Assembly: GCA_003503535.1 (NCBI GenBank)
Contig: DOCI01000112.1
Span: 1-6,013, forward strand
Length of the DNA: 6,013 bases
Origin: Planctomycetaceae bacterium
GTDB lineage: Bacteria > Planctomycetota > Planctomycetia > Planctomycetales > Planctomycetaceae
Direction of reading: 5' to 3'
Made by a program: the position numbers and the translations under genes. This document shows positions 1 to 6,013 of this stretch, piece by piece (the first letter of the stretch is position 1; every line of letters begins with the position of its first letter). Under the pieces are notes generated by a model. The model had not been told where the DNA came from and made no database searches. It saw only the letters and a list, made by a program, of their open reading frames with translations.

Positions 1-2
1 GT

Positions 3-644
3 GGGTCTTCCCCTGCTGCTCAACGGGCCCATTTCGCGGAAGTTCTGGAAGCGGGTGGGGATTTACCAGCGGTCATCTACAACAGTCCTTATTATGGCTT
101 CGAAACCAAGGCTGATTTGTTTTTCGATTTGCGTCGCGATCACAAGAATCTCGTCGGCTTCAAGGAATTTGGAGGAGCTGATTCACTGACCTATGCCGCT
201 GAACATATTACGAGTGGCGATGCCGATTTGACGCTGATGGTGGGTGTCGATACGCAGGTCTTTCACGGGTATGTCAATTGCGGAGCAGTCGGAGCGATTA
301 CGGGTGTCGGGAATGCCCTGCCGAAAGAAGTTCTCAAACTGATTGAGTTGTGCGAACTGGCAGCCGCGGGTGATGCCGAGGCGAGAAAGCTGGCAATGGA
401 ACTTGAAGGAGCCTTGAAGGTTCTTTCGAAATTCGACGAAGGGCCTGATCTGGTTCTTTACTACAAATATCTGATGGTGCTGGAAGGAAATCCGGAATAC
501 GAATATCATTTCAATACTGAAGACGCTCTTTCGAGCAGTCAAAAAGAGTTTATCTCGACACAATGGAATCTCTTCCGAAAATGGTGGTCCGCCTGGTCTG
601 GAAAAACCTGGCAGCCTGAAGGGGAACTCTATGCGAATTGTTGA
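3..644 (+). CDS. DapA/DHDPS-superfamily lyase or deaminase, N-terminus cut by window edge; likely hydroxyproline-pathway pyrroline deaminase
   Basis: Reading from base 3, 213 residues are visible before TGA at 642-644; family members are near 300, so about 90 N-terminal residues lie outside. Seen: a YNSPYYG motif (Tyr at visible residue 26) and a VGFKEFGG motif whose Lys (visible residue 54, codon 162-164) fits the Schiff-base lysine. Their 28-residue spacing equals Tyr133-Lys161 in E. coli DapA. A GAVGAITGVGNALP segment matches the barrel's late Gly-rich strand. Known: these TIM-barrel enzymes form a lysine Schiff base with a 2-oxo acid. The DapA substrate arginine (after YNVPS) is replaced by Tyr31, so lysine biosynthesis is unlikely. 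Inferred: the overlap with an epimerase-type gene suggests delta-1-pyrroline-4-hydroxy-2-carboxylate deaminase, a cytoplasmic enzyme giving 2-oxoglutarate semialdehyde and ammonia. A 4-hydroxy-2-oxoglutarate aldolase or another 2-oxo acid lyase remains possible. The family is firm; the substrate is not. Confidence 0.85.
   Translation, partial: GSSPAAQRAHFAEVLEAGGDLPAVIYNSPYYGFETKADLFFDLRRDHKNLVGFKEFGGADSLTYAAEHITSGDADLTLMVGVDTQVFHGYVNCGAVGAITGVGNALPKEVLKLIELCELAAAGDAEARKLAMELEGALKVLSKFDEGPDLVLYYKYLMVLEGNPEYEYHFNTEDALSSSQKEFISTQWNLFRKWWSAWSGKTWQPEGELYANC
619..624 (+). promoter_or_regulatory. Shine-Dalgarno-like site for the epimerase gene
   Basis: AAGGGG lies 6 bases before the ATG at 631, inside the last codons of the upstream gene. 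It supports ATG 631 as the start even though this makes the two genes overlap by 14 bases, and it fits translational coupling. It is the clearest ribosome-binding site in the window. Confidence 0.55.
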
Positions 645-1599
645 TTCCCATACCGCAGGCGAGCCGACGCGTGTCGTCATTGCCGATGGTCCCAATTTGG
701 GGAGTGGTTCCTTAATTGAACGGCGATTGATCTTTCGCGATCGATTCGATCACTATCGTCGCCTGGCGATCCATGAGCCGCGAGGATCGGATGCAATCGT
801 TGGAGCACTCCTGTGTGAACCCGATGAGCCTGCGTGTGATGCGGCAGTGATTTTCTTCAATAACTGCGGCGTCCTCAATATGTGCGGTCACGGCATCATG
901 GGTGTTGCGGCTACGCTGGCCTATCTTGAGCGTGTTAAGCCGGGAGTGATTCGCATTCAGACACCCGTCGGCACTGTCGATGCGAATTTACTGACGAAGA
1001 ATGAAGTGGCTGTCGAAAATATTCCAAGCTATCGGTATCGCAAACAGGTCACGCTCCAAATCGAGGAGTTGGGAACGATTACTGGAGATATCGCCTGGGG
1101 CGGAAACTGGTTTTTTCTTGTGGAGCAAAGCCCGGTCCCGGTCAAGCCAGAATATATCAGGCAACTTAGCGATGCGTCTGCATTGATGCGAAAAGAACTG
1201 AGGGAACAGCAGATTACCGGAACCGATGGCGAAGAAATCGATCACATCGAATTGTACGGAACTTCAGAATCTGAGGATGCCCATAGTCGCAACTTTGTTT
1301 ACTGTCCCGGGGGTGCTTACGATCGTTCTCCCTGTGGCACCGGCACAAGCGCCAAGCTGGCTTGTCTGGCAGCTGATGGAAAGCTGAAACCGGGTGAAGA
1401 ATGGATTCAGGAAAGTATCATCGGCAGTCGGTTTGTGGCGACGTATCGAATCGATCCTGAACTCGGCATCATCCCGACTATTCGAGGCAGCGCCTACATT
1501 TGCGGAGAAGGACGTTTGATTCAACAGGATGGGGATCCCTTCGGCAATGGGATTGATATGATTATGCCTTCGGAGAAAGCACCGCTTGTGCGTGAATAA
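631..1599 (+). CDS. 4-hydroxyproline 2-epimerase (proline racemase superfamily)
   Basis: This complete 322-residue protein has the usual family length. The N-terminus MRIVDSHTAGEPTRVV is the characteristic family opening. The first catalytic Cys is C85 in NMCGHG (with His87) and the second is C235 in DRSPCGTGTS (with Asp231); GDIAWGGNWFF is at about 152-162. Known: these two cysteines act as opposed acid and base in racemases and epimerases, while trans-3-hydroxyproline dehydratases have Thr in place of the second. Two cysteines therefore favour interconversion of trans-4-hydroxy-L-proline and cis-4-hydroxy-D-proline in the cytoplasm. ATG 631 is chosen because the conserved N-terminus begins right there and AAGGGG lies 6 bases upstream. 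It overlaps the DapA-like gene by 14 bases in another frame, implying one transcript and coupled translation. Proline racemase or 3-hydroxyproline epimerase activity cannot be excluded, but the neighbour supports the hydroxyproline role. Confidence 0.88.
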   Translation: MRIVDSHTAGEPTRVVIADGPNLGSGSLIERRLIFRDRFDHYRRLAIHEPRGSDAIVGALLCEPDEPACDAAVIFFNNCGVLNMCGHGIMGVAATLAYLERVKPGVIRIQTPVGTVDANLLTKNEVAVENIPSYRYRKQVTLQIEELGTITGDIAWGGNWFFLVEQSPVPVKPEYIRQLSDASALMRKELREQQITGTDGEEIDHIELYGTSESEDAHSRNFVYCPGGAYDRSPCGTGTSAKLACLAADGKLKPGEEWIQESIIGSRFVATYRIDPELGIIPTIRGSAYICGEGRLIQQDGDPFGNGIDMIMPSEKAPLVRE

Positions 1600-1688
1600 T
1601 GGGACGATCAGCCAAGTGGATAGTTGTGTCTGCTTTAACTCTGTGGTTTTTATCGTTTCAAAACCCTTTTCTCTGTGAAGAATACTGA
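1599..1688 (+). CDS. possible micro-ORF, 29 residues, signal-peptide-like, stop-start coupled to the epimerase gene
   Basis: An ATG at 1599-1601 shares its A with the epimerase stop (TAATG) and reads 29 codons to TGA at 1686-1688. The product begins MGRSAKWIVVSALTLWFLSF, with basic residues at 3 and 6 followed by a hydrophobic run of about 14, and ends in CEEY. This is the shape of an export signal or a single membrane segment. No Shine-Dalgarno site precedes it, so translation would depend on re-initiation after the epimerase. It could be a real small membrane peptide, the remnant of a secreted-protein gene that lost its body, or chance. I recognise no family. Any 29-codon ORF is weak evidence by itself; the stop-start overlap and hydrophobic pattern are what make it worth listing. 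Confidence 0.3.
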   Translation: MGRSAKWIVVSALTLWFLSFQNPFLCEEY

Positions 1689-1728
1689 TCTTGTTCTGGG
1701 AACTGTTTGCTGTTTTTACAAGTGATAT

Positions 1729-3528
1729 ATGTTGATGAAAATTCTGATCTTTCTCTTGCTGATTTTTGTTTTAATTGGAAACGCACAGGCTGAACCAGTC
1801 AAAGAACAAGAGCAGGTGATCGCGGCTCGGAAGATTCTTGATCCCTGGCATGAATCGCAGCCGGAGCAGGGGGATCGGTTTTTACAAGTGGTGTGCTGGA
1901 CGCCTTCGGATCGGGAATTTCCTGCCCGATATGAAGAGCGGCTCGATACCATAATGAAGCATATTCAGTTGTTCTATCAAACCGAGATGGAGCGGCACGG
2001 CTTTGGAAACCGGACGTTCAACCTGCAACGGAATCGTCAGGGGAAAGTCGTTATCTATTCCATTAAAGGCTTACATCCTACATCACACTATGAAAAGAGT
2101 TCGGGCCGGGAAATTCGGGAGGAATGTCTGGTTGAATTGAAAAAGCAGGATATCGATGGCGATAAGGAAACGATGGTCATCTTCTGTAATCTGGCTGACT
2201 GGAATGAGAAGACGCTCACGTTTACGCACAATTCTCCTTACTATGCGGGTGGCTCCAACAAGAGTGGAACGGCCTGGCAACTCGATTCTCTGGAACTGGC
2301 GATTGAGAATATCAAACTTAAAGAGCCGATGATCAAGGATGGAGAATATGGTCGCATCTCCCTCGGCAAGCACAATTCGATTTTCATTGGCGGTATTGCA
2401 CACGAAATGGGGCATGGGTTCGGCTTGCCTCACTGTGCTCCGCGGCCCGATGAACAGCTTCGCGGGACGCCGTTGATGGGTTCGGGAAATCGCACGTATG
2501 GCGATGAACTGCGTGGGGAAGGTCGTGGCACGATTCTTTCTCTTGCCCATGCAATGCGATTGGCTTCGCATCCGCAGTTCACACGATCAGTCAAAGGATA
2601 TCTCGATTCTGCCAGTGTGACCGTCAGTAATCTTTCTGTTGAGACGGCAGGAAAGGCGATTCAGGTTTCGGGAACGGTGAAAGGAGAGCCCCCCGTTTAT
2701 GGAGTGGTGGCTTACTTCGATCCCGATGGGGGCGGCGATTATAACTCAACAACTGCGACTGCTGTTCCTGACAGCAATGGGCATTTTGAATTTCAGACTT
2801 CTGCTTTGACTCCCGGAAAACGTGGTCAATTGCGAATCGTCCCTCTGCATTGCAACGGAGCCCTGGCAGATTCGGGAAGTCTTTCTAAGTTGAAATATTC
2901 ATATGAGGTTTCCGCTCAGGGAATTCCAGATGTCTCAACGATTCAACTGCGTCTCGAACTGACAGCTCTGCTGGATGCGATTGCCAGTGGGAAGTCGAGT
3001 GAGATAGAACGCCAGTTAAGATTCATCAAAACTGAAAAAGGACAACGGATTGCAAATCGGCTTGTTGGCATTTCGGAGCCGACAGGGACTCCCGGAGATT
3101 ATTCGGGGCGTCAGTCTGAGGTGGAATTGACGAGTTTCAAACCATTATCCGTTTCGGTCGGCTGGAGAAACCCGACGTTCAATCGCATTCCCGATCCGGC
3201 TATGCTGCTCGAATCGAATGGTGAAATCTTCGAAACCGGTCTGTATGCTCATGCACCTGCCCGTCATGAATATGCCTTGAATAAAGCATGGAAGACGATC
3301 ACTGGCAAAGTTGGCATCGCTGCTGGTCACGACTCAGGAACGGTTGCCTTTGAAATTCAGGGAGATGGTCGTACCCTATGGCAATCGAAAACGGTCACAT
3401 CGAGCGAATTGATTTCCTTTGATGTAAACGTCGAGGGGGTCTCCCAGTTGATTCTATTGACACACGCTACCGATGACGGTGCCAGCAATGACTGGGGACT
3501 CTGGCTGGGGCCGATGCTGAGCAAATAA
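1729..3528 (+). CDS. exported metzincin-type zinc metalloprotease with C-terminal NPCBM-like domain
   Basis: The 599-residue product opens with a signal peptide: Lys4, a hydrophobic run at 5-17, and a likely cleavage after AQA at 21. The catalytic domain covers about 45-290. It contains [11 protein letters not shown] at 225-235, the metzincin HExxHxxGxxH motif, with H225, H229 and H235 as zinc ligands and E226 as catalytic base, and a probable Met-turn at M250 (PLMGSG). A beta-rich middle part (about 295-395) contains DPDGGGDY at 331-338, an acidic loop that might bind calcium. Residues about 465-597 resemble the NPCBM/NEW2 fold ([26 protein letters not shown], final DWGLW), often attached to secreted glycan-active enzymes. 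Only about 25 residues separate the signal peptide from the first catalytic strand, so no propeptide is apparent. ATG 1735 is an equally good start and leaves the mature protein unchanged; weak AAGTGA (1720-1725) suits it better. The substrate and exact peptidase family are unknown; a glycoprotein substrate is an inference. Confidence 0.82.
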   Translation: MLMKILIFLLLIFVLIGNAQAEPVKEQEQVIAARKILDPWHESQPEQGDRFLQVVCWTPSDREFPARYEERLDTIMKHIQLFYQTEMERHGFGNRTFNLQRNRQGKVVIYSIKGLHPTSHYEKSSGREIREECLVELKKQDIDGDKETMVIFCNLADWNEKTLTFTHNSPYYAGGSNKSGTAWQLDSLELAIENIKLKEPMIKDGEYGRISLGKHNSIFIGGIAHEMGHGFGLPHCAPRPDEQLRGTPLMGSGNRTYGDELRGEGRGTILSLAHAMRLASHPQFTRSVKGYLDSASVTVSNLSVETAGKAIQVSGTVKGEPPVYGVVAYFDPDGGGDYNSTTATAVPDSNGHFEFQTSALTPGKRGQLRIVPLHCNGALADSGSLSKLKYSYEVSAQGIPDVSTIQLRLELTALLDAIASGKSSEIERQLRFIKTEKGQRIANRLVGISEPTGTPGDYSGRQSEVELTSFKPLSVSVGWRNPTFNRIPDPAMLLESNGEIFETGLYAHAPARHEYALNKAWKTITGKVGIAAGHDSGTVAFEIQGDGRTLWQSKTVTSSELISFDVNVEGVSQLILLTHATDDGASNDWGLWLGPMLSK

Positions 3529-3560
3529 CTCACCTTAACTGGATAACCATTAATCTTCCC

Positions 3561-4976
3561 ATGTCGCTAACTGCTGAACCATCTGTTGTAAGTCATTATT
3601 ATTTTGGTGTTTTCGATTTATTCAAAATTGGCATCGGGCCTTCGAGTTCGCATTCGGTGGGGCCGATGCGGGCAGCGGAAGCGTTTCTACAGGAGTTGAC
3701 TGATCATCAATTGCTCGATTCTGTCACTCGGATCCAGGTCGATTTGTATGGTTCACTCGCATTAACCGGACATGGTCACGGAACCGATTCGGCTGTGCTG
3801 ATGGGCTTGCTGGGAGAGAGACCGGATGAAATCGATCCCGATTCGGTTGCCGGAAAACTCGAATCGATTCGGGTTGAGAAGCAATTGAACCTGGCTGGTA
3901 AAAAGATAATTTCCTTTGATGAGGAAACCGATCTGATTTTCAATCGTCGAATCTTTCTGGAATCTCATCCGAATGGGATCCGTTTTCAGGCTTTTACAGA
4001 AGATCAGAAATCAGCCGTTTATCTGGCGACCTATTATTCGGTGGGCGGAGGTTTTATTGTTCGCGAAGGGGGAGAGGCCAATCAGGAGCCTGAAGAAGTC
4101 GTCAAGGTTCCGTTTCCATTCAGTTCTGCTCGTGAATTGCTGGCTATTTGTGATCAGCAGGGGTATTCCATCAGTCAGATTGCCCGCGAGAATGAACGAG
4201 CCTTTCGGACCGATGCGGAGATCAGTGCCGGTTTGCAGAAGATCTGGCAGACGATGCAGGAGTGCGTGAGGCGAGGCTGCCAGATTGAAGGGATTCTCCC
4301 GGGAGGATTGGGAGTTGAACGTCGAGCGGCGGAATTATATCGCGCGTTGAAAGATCGGGCAGAAGCTTCTCTCCGCGATCCGATGTCGATTCTCGACTGG
4401 GTCGATTTGTATGCTCTGGCGGTGAATGAGGAAAACGCAGCGGGAGGCCGTGTTGTGACGGCTCCGACTAATGGAGCAGCAGGAATCATTCCAGCGGTCC
4501 TGCACTATCTGGATCGCTTCTGCCCGGAAGTTCACACGAAGAAGATCGAAGAGTTCCTGTTGACGGCTGCGATGATTGGCTCACTCTATAAACGAAACGC
4601 ATCCATCTCAGGAGCCGAAGTTGGCTGCCAGGGAGAAGTCGGCGTCGCCTGTTCGATGGCAGCCGGAGCATTGACGGAAGTGCTGGGCGGAACGCCGCAT
4701 CAGGTGGAAGAAGCGGCTGAGATCGGTATGGAACACAACCTCGGTTTAACATGTGATCCGATTAAGGGACTGGTGCAGGTCCCCTGTATCGAACGCAATG
4801 CAATGGGAGCAGTGAAAGCCATCAACGCGAGTCGACTGGCATTGCGGGGAGACGGAAAACACTTTGTGTCGCTTGATCGTGTTATCCGGGTGATGAAACG
4901 AACCGGAGCCGATATGTCGTCCCGATATAAGGAAACGTCGGAGGGCGGACTGGCTGTGAATGTGAGTGAGTGCTGA
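3561..4976 (+). CDS. sdaA: L-serine dehydratase (L-serine ammonia-lyase), single-chain iron-sulfur type
   Basis: This complete 471-residue enzyme deaminates L-serine to pyruvate and ammonia in the cytoplasm. The beta domain begins at about 17 with [18 protein letters not shown], the family signature, and includes the HGHGTDSA segment at 71-78. The alpha domain runs from about 190 and contains [15 protein letters not shown] at about 299-313. Cysteines C356 (VGCQGE), C398 (LTCDP) and C409 (VPCIER) have the spacing of the cluster ligands reported for the E. coli enzymes (343, 385, 396), shifted by 13. The last residue, C471, fits the tail-in-mouth arrangement described for the Legionella enzyme, where a C-terminal Cys caps the 4Fe-4S cluster. 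About 13 residues precede the conserved core, compared with only a few in E. coli. No Shine-Dalgarno site is seen before ATG 3561, but no other in-frame start fits. It follows the protease gene by 32 bases, so shared transcription is likely. Both domains on one chain distinguish it from the split SdaAA/SdaAB type. Confidence 0.95.
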   Translation: MSLTAEPSVVSHYYFGVFDLFKIGIGPSSSHSVGPMRAAEAFLQELTDHQLLDSVTRIQVDLYGSLALTGHGHGTDSAVLMGLLGERPDEIDPDSVAGKLESIRVEKQLNLAGKKIISFDEETDLIFNRRIFLESHPNGIRFQAFTEDQKSAVYLATYYSVGGGFIVREGGEANQEPEEVVKVPFPFSSARELLAICDQQGYSISQIARENERAFRTDAEISAGLQKIWQTMQECVRRGCQIEGILPGGLGVERRAAELYRALKDRAEASLRDPMSILDWVDLYALAVNEENAAGGRVVTAPTNGAAGIIPAVLHYLDRFCPEVHTKKIEEFLLTAAMIGSLYKRNASISGAEVGCQGEVGVACSMAAGALTEVLGGTPHQVEEAAEIGMEHNLGLTCDPIKGLVQVPCIERNAMGAVKAINASRLALRGDGKHFVSLDRVIRVMKRTGADMSSRYKETSEGGLAVNVSEC

Positions 4977-4979
4977 TCC

Positions 4980-5014
4980 AAAAAAAGAGCATGGTCAATT
5001 TGGATTGACCATGC
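4980..5014 (-). terminator. intrinsic terminator of the minus-strand DUF1559 gene, between convergent genes
   Basis: A perfect 11-bp stem (4989-4999 GCATGGTCAAT paired with 5004-5014 ATTGACCATGC) closes a 4-base loop. On the minus strand the hairpin is followed by TC and then seven T (bases 4980-4986 are all A on the plus strand), the classic Rho-independent form, 35 bases after the DUF1559 stop. On the plus strand the hairpin is followed by CCTCACTT rather than a T-run. It may therefore slow transcription coming from the serine dehydratase but is a poor terminator in that direction. Confidence 0.8.
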
Positions 5015-5049
5015 CCTCACTTCAGTCTCACATCACTCATGGACTTCGC

Positions 5050-6012
5050 TTAAAACTCGCCGATCACCTCTCCTCCCTGTCTCGAACTGAGAGAACGGTA
5101 AGTTCCCAGATCGATATTCTCGCTGATGCCACGGACCGAACCATCGCACAATGCGAATTGCGCCACGCCTCGATGCGGCGCGGAGACGCCGCGGTCGGGG
5201 CCGTAGTTATAAGTTCCGGTTGCATCCTGTCGGGCTCGGTTGGGGCCAAATTCGGTGTCGAACAGGACCATATGTCCGTGATCGTCCCCGGCATCGGTTT
5301 CATCGCGGCAAGCAGCCGCCCAGGCATTTTCAAATAAGACATGCCCGCCACCAGCTCCGGTTACGAATTGACCATCATCGCCAACGATCTTTCCGTTGGT
5401 TCGCTCGCCAACTGCGAGCGTATTGGAAAGGCCATCGGTAATGTCGCGAAATTTCGTGCGACTGTTTCGATAGAGAATTCCTCCACAGGCTGGAAAGCTG
5501 GCACCTGACGGCTGAGAGTTGGCAGCCGGGGTGTCGTCGAGATTCACGTCATCTGTTGCATCGGCTGGTGTGTTGGCGCGACCATTCGCCGGCCCCCAAT
5601 TTCCGGCATAACTTGAAGCCGCGAAGTTCACATCCCGCTCGACAAACTCGCCTTCGGAATCGGGATCGGACGCACATAGATACACACTCAAATGAGTTTC
5701 CCGAGGCACCCGATTCGCAAGATCGAAACAGGGGAGATCGAAATTGAAGCTGTCGTATAAAGCCGACTGCTCCAGGAAGGGGAGAATCATGGTTCCCCAG
5801 GAAATGCCCATGTGGTTGTCGATCGCATTATAATTGACGGGATATCCCGGATTGGCAACAGTGGTGTAACGTGTTCCATCCATCCATAAATATCCAGGTG
5901 GCAATGTGGAGTGTGTGGATTCATAGTTGTGTAGACCGAGAGCGATCTGCTTGAGATTATTCTTGCAACTCGAACGCCGAGCCGCCTCGCGTGCCTGCTG
6001 GACGGCTGGCAG
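5050..6012 (-). CDS. DUF1559 prepilin-like protein (H-X9-DG family), N-terminus beyond window edge
   Basis: On the minus strand 320 residues are visible, from [20 protein letters not shown] to TAA at 5050-5052. The opening is the stretch that directly follows the type-IV prepilin-like hydrophobic helix in this family, so only about 25-30 residues (start codon, GFTLIELLVVIA-type leader) are missing. Seen next: [17 protein letters not shown], a ILPFLEQ segment, and [10 protein letters not shown]. Near the end [14 protein letters not shown] (His at visible residue 280, DG at 290-291) gives the H-X9-DG motif, and the C-terminus is GGEVIGEF. Known: these pseudopilin-like proteins are massively duplicated in planctomycetes; their function is undetermined, but they are thought to be processed by a prepilin peptidase and exposed at or outside the inner membrane. 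The Met at 5904 is not the start, because conserved coding continues upstream in frame. It is convergent with the serine dehydratase gene and probably unrelated to it. Confidence 0.93.
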   Translation of the reverse strand: MPAVQQAREAARRSSCKNNLKQIALGLHNYESTHSTLPPGYLWMDGTRYTTVANPGYPVNYNAIDNHMGISWGTMILPFLEQSALYDSFNFDLPCFDLANRVPRETHLSVYLCASDPDSEGEFVERDVNFAASSYAGNWGPANGRANTPADATDDVNLDDTPAANSQPSGASFPACGGILYRNSRTKFRDITDGLSNTLAVGERTNGKIVGDDGQFVTGAGGGHVLFENAWAAACRDETDAGDDHGHMVLFDTEFGPNRARQDATGTYNYGPDRGVSAPHRGVAQFALCDGSVRGISENIDLGTYRSLSSRQGGEVIGEF

Positions 6013-6013
6013 A

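Noticed and set aside
1..189. A GTG-initiated plus-strand frame at the left edge
   Set aside because: It is out of frame with the DapA-like gene, whose conserved YNSPYYG and GFKEFGG motifs cover the same bases. Its product has no recognisable features.
183..695. A 170-codon minus-strand frame opposite the DapA-like gene
   Set aside because: It lies antisense to a strongly conserved coding region and crosses into the epimerase gene. Its product has no family resemblance.
631..1599. Trans-3-hydroxy-L-proline dehydratase as the function of the racemase-family gene
   Set aside because: That enzyme group has Thr at the second catalytic position, while this protein has Cys235 in SPCGTGT.
1691..1728. 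Possible sigma-70-type promoter (TTGTTC near 1691) before the protease gene
   Set aside because: At 16-18 bases downstream there is no convincing -10 hexamer; the nearest candidates (TTTTAC, TGATAT) match poorly. A promoter may exist but cannot be supported.
2083..2571. A 162-codon minus-strand frame opposite the protease catalytic domain
   Set aside because: The opposite strand carries the HExxHxxGxxH active site in frame, so this is a shadow.
4977..5049. The hairpin as the terminator of the plus-strand serine dehydratase gene
   Set aside because: The plus-strand side after the stem is CCTCACTT, without a T-run; the seven-base tract lies on the other side and suits the minus-strand gene.
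5050..5904. Treating the minus-strand Met at 5904 as the start of a complete 284-residue protein
   Set aside because: The frame stays open to the window edge and encodes the conserved [13 protein letters not shown] and [15 protein letters not shown] segments of DUF1559 proteins, so the real start is outside the window.
1..6013. CRISPR arrays, tRNA or rRNA genes, insertion sequences, long direct or inverted repeats
   Set aside because: None seen by reading both strands; nearly all of the window is accounted for by conserved coding sequence.

Overview
This 6,013-base window looks like chromosomal DNA from a planctomycete (Planctomycetota) of moderate GC content. The main evidence is the minus-strand gene at the right end. 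It encodes a DUF1559 prepilin-like protein with the H-X9-DG C-terminal motif, a family greatly expanded in that phylum. A secreted protease with a C-terminal NPCBM-type domain fits the same picture. The genus cannot be fixed from this sequence alone.

Layout. On the plus strand, from left: (1) the C-terminal 213 residues of a DapA/DHDPS-superfamily lyase or deaminase, cut by the left edge; (2) a complete proline-racemase-superfamily enzyme with both catalytic cysteines, best read as 4-hydroxyproline 2-epimerase, overlapping gene 1 by 14 bases; (3) a possible 29-codon micro-ORF that starts inside the epimerase stop (TAATG) and resembles a signal peptide; (4) a 599-residue exported metzincin-type zinc protease with a C-terminal NPCBM-like domain; (5) 32 bases further on, a complete single-chain iron-sulfur L-serine dehydratase. 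On the minus strand, converging on the serine dehydratase, is (6) the DUF1559 gene, whose N-terminus lies beyond the right edge. Between the convergent ends is a strong hairpin whose T-tract lies on the minus-strand side, so it is mainly the terminator of the DUF1559 gene.

How the genes may work together. Genes 1 and 2 match two steps of bacterial trans-4-hydroxy-L-proline breakdown: epimerisation to cis-4-hydroxy-D-proline and, after an oxidase step not seen here, deamination of the pyrroline product by a DapA-like enzyme to 2-oxoglutarate semialdehyde. The next two genes in the same direction encode an exported protease with a probable carbohydrate-binding domain and a serine deaminase that makes pyruvate. 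A reasonable but unproven hypothesis is a small locus for scavenging amino acids from hydroxyproline-rich or glycosylated extracellular protein. The DUF1559 gene is probably independent. I found no RNA genes, CRISPR arrays, insertion sequences or long repeats. The only non-coding stretches are 1600-1728 (holding the micro-ORF), 3529-3560 and 4977-5049.
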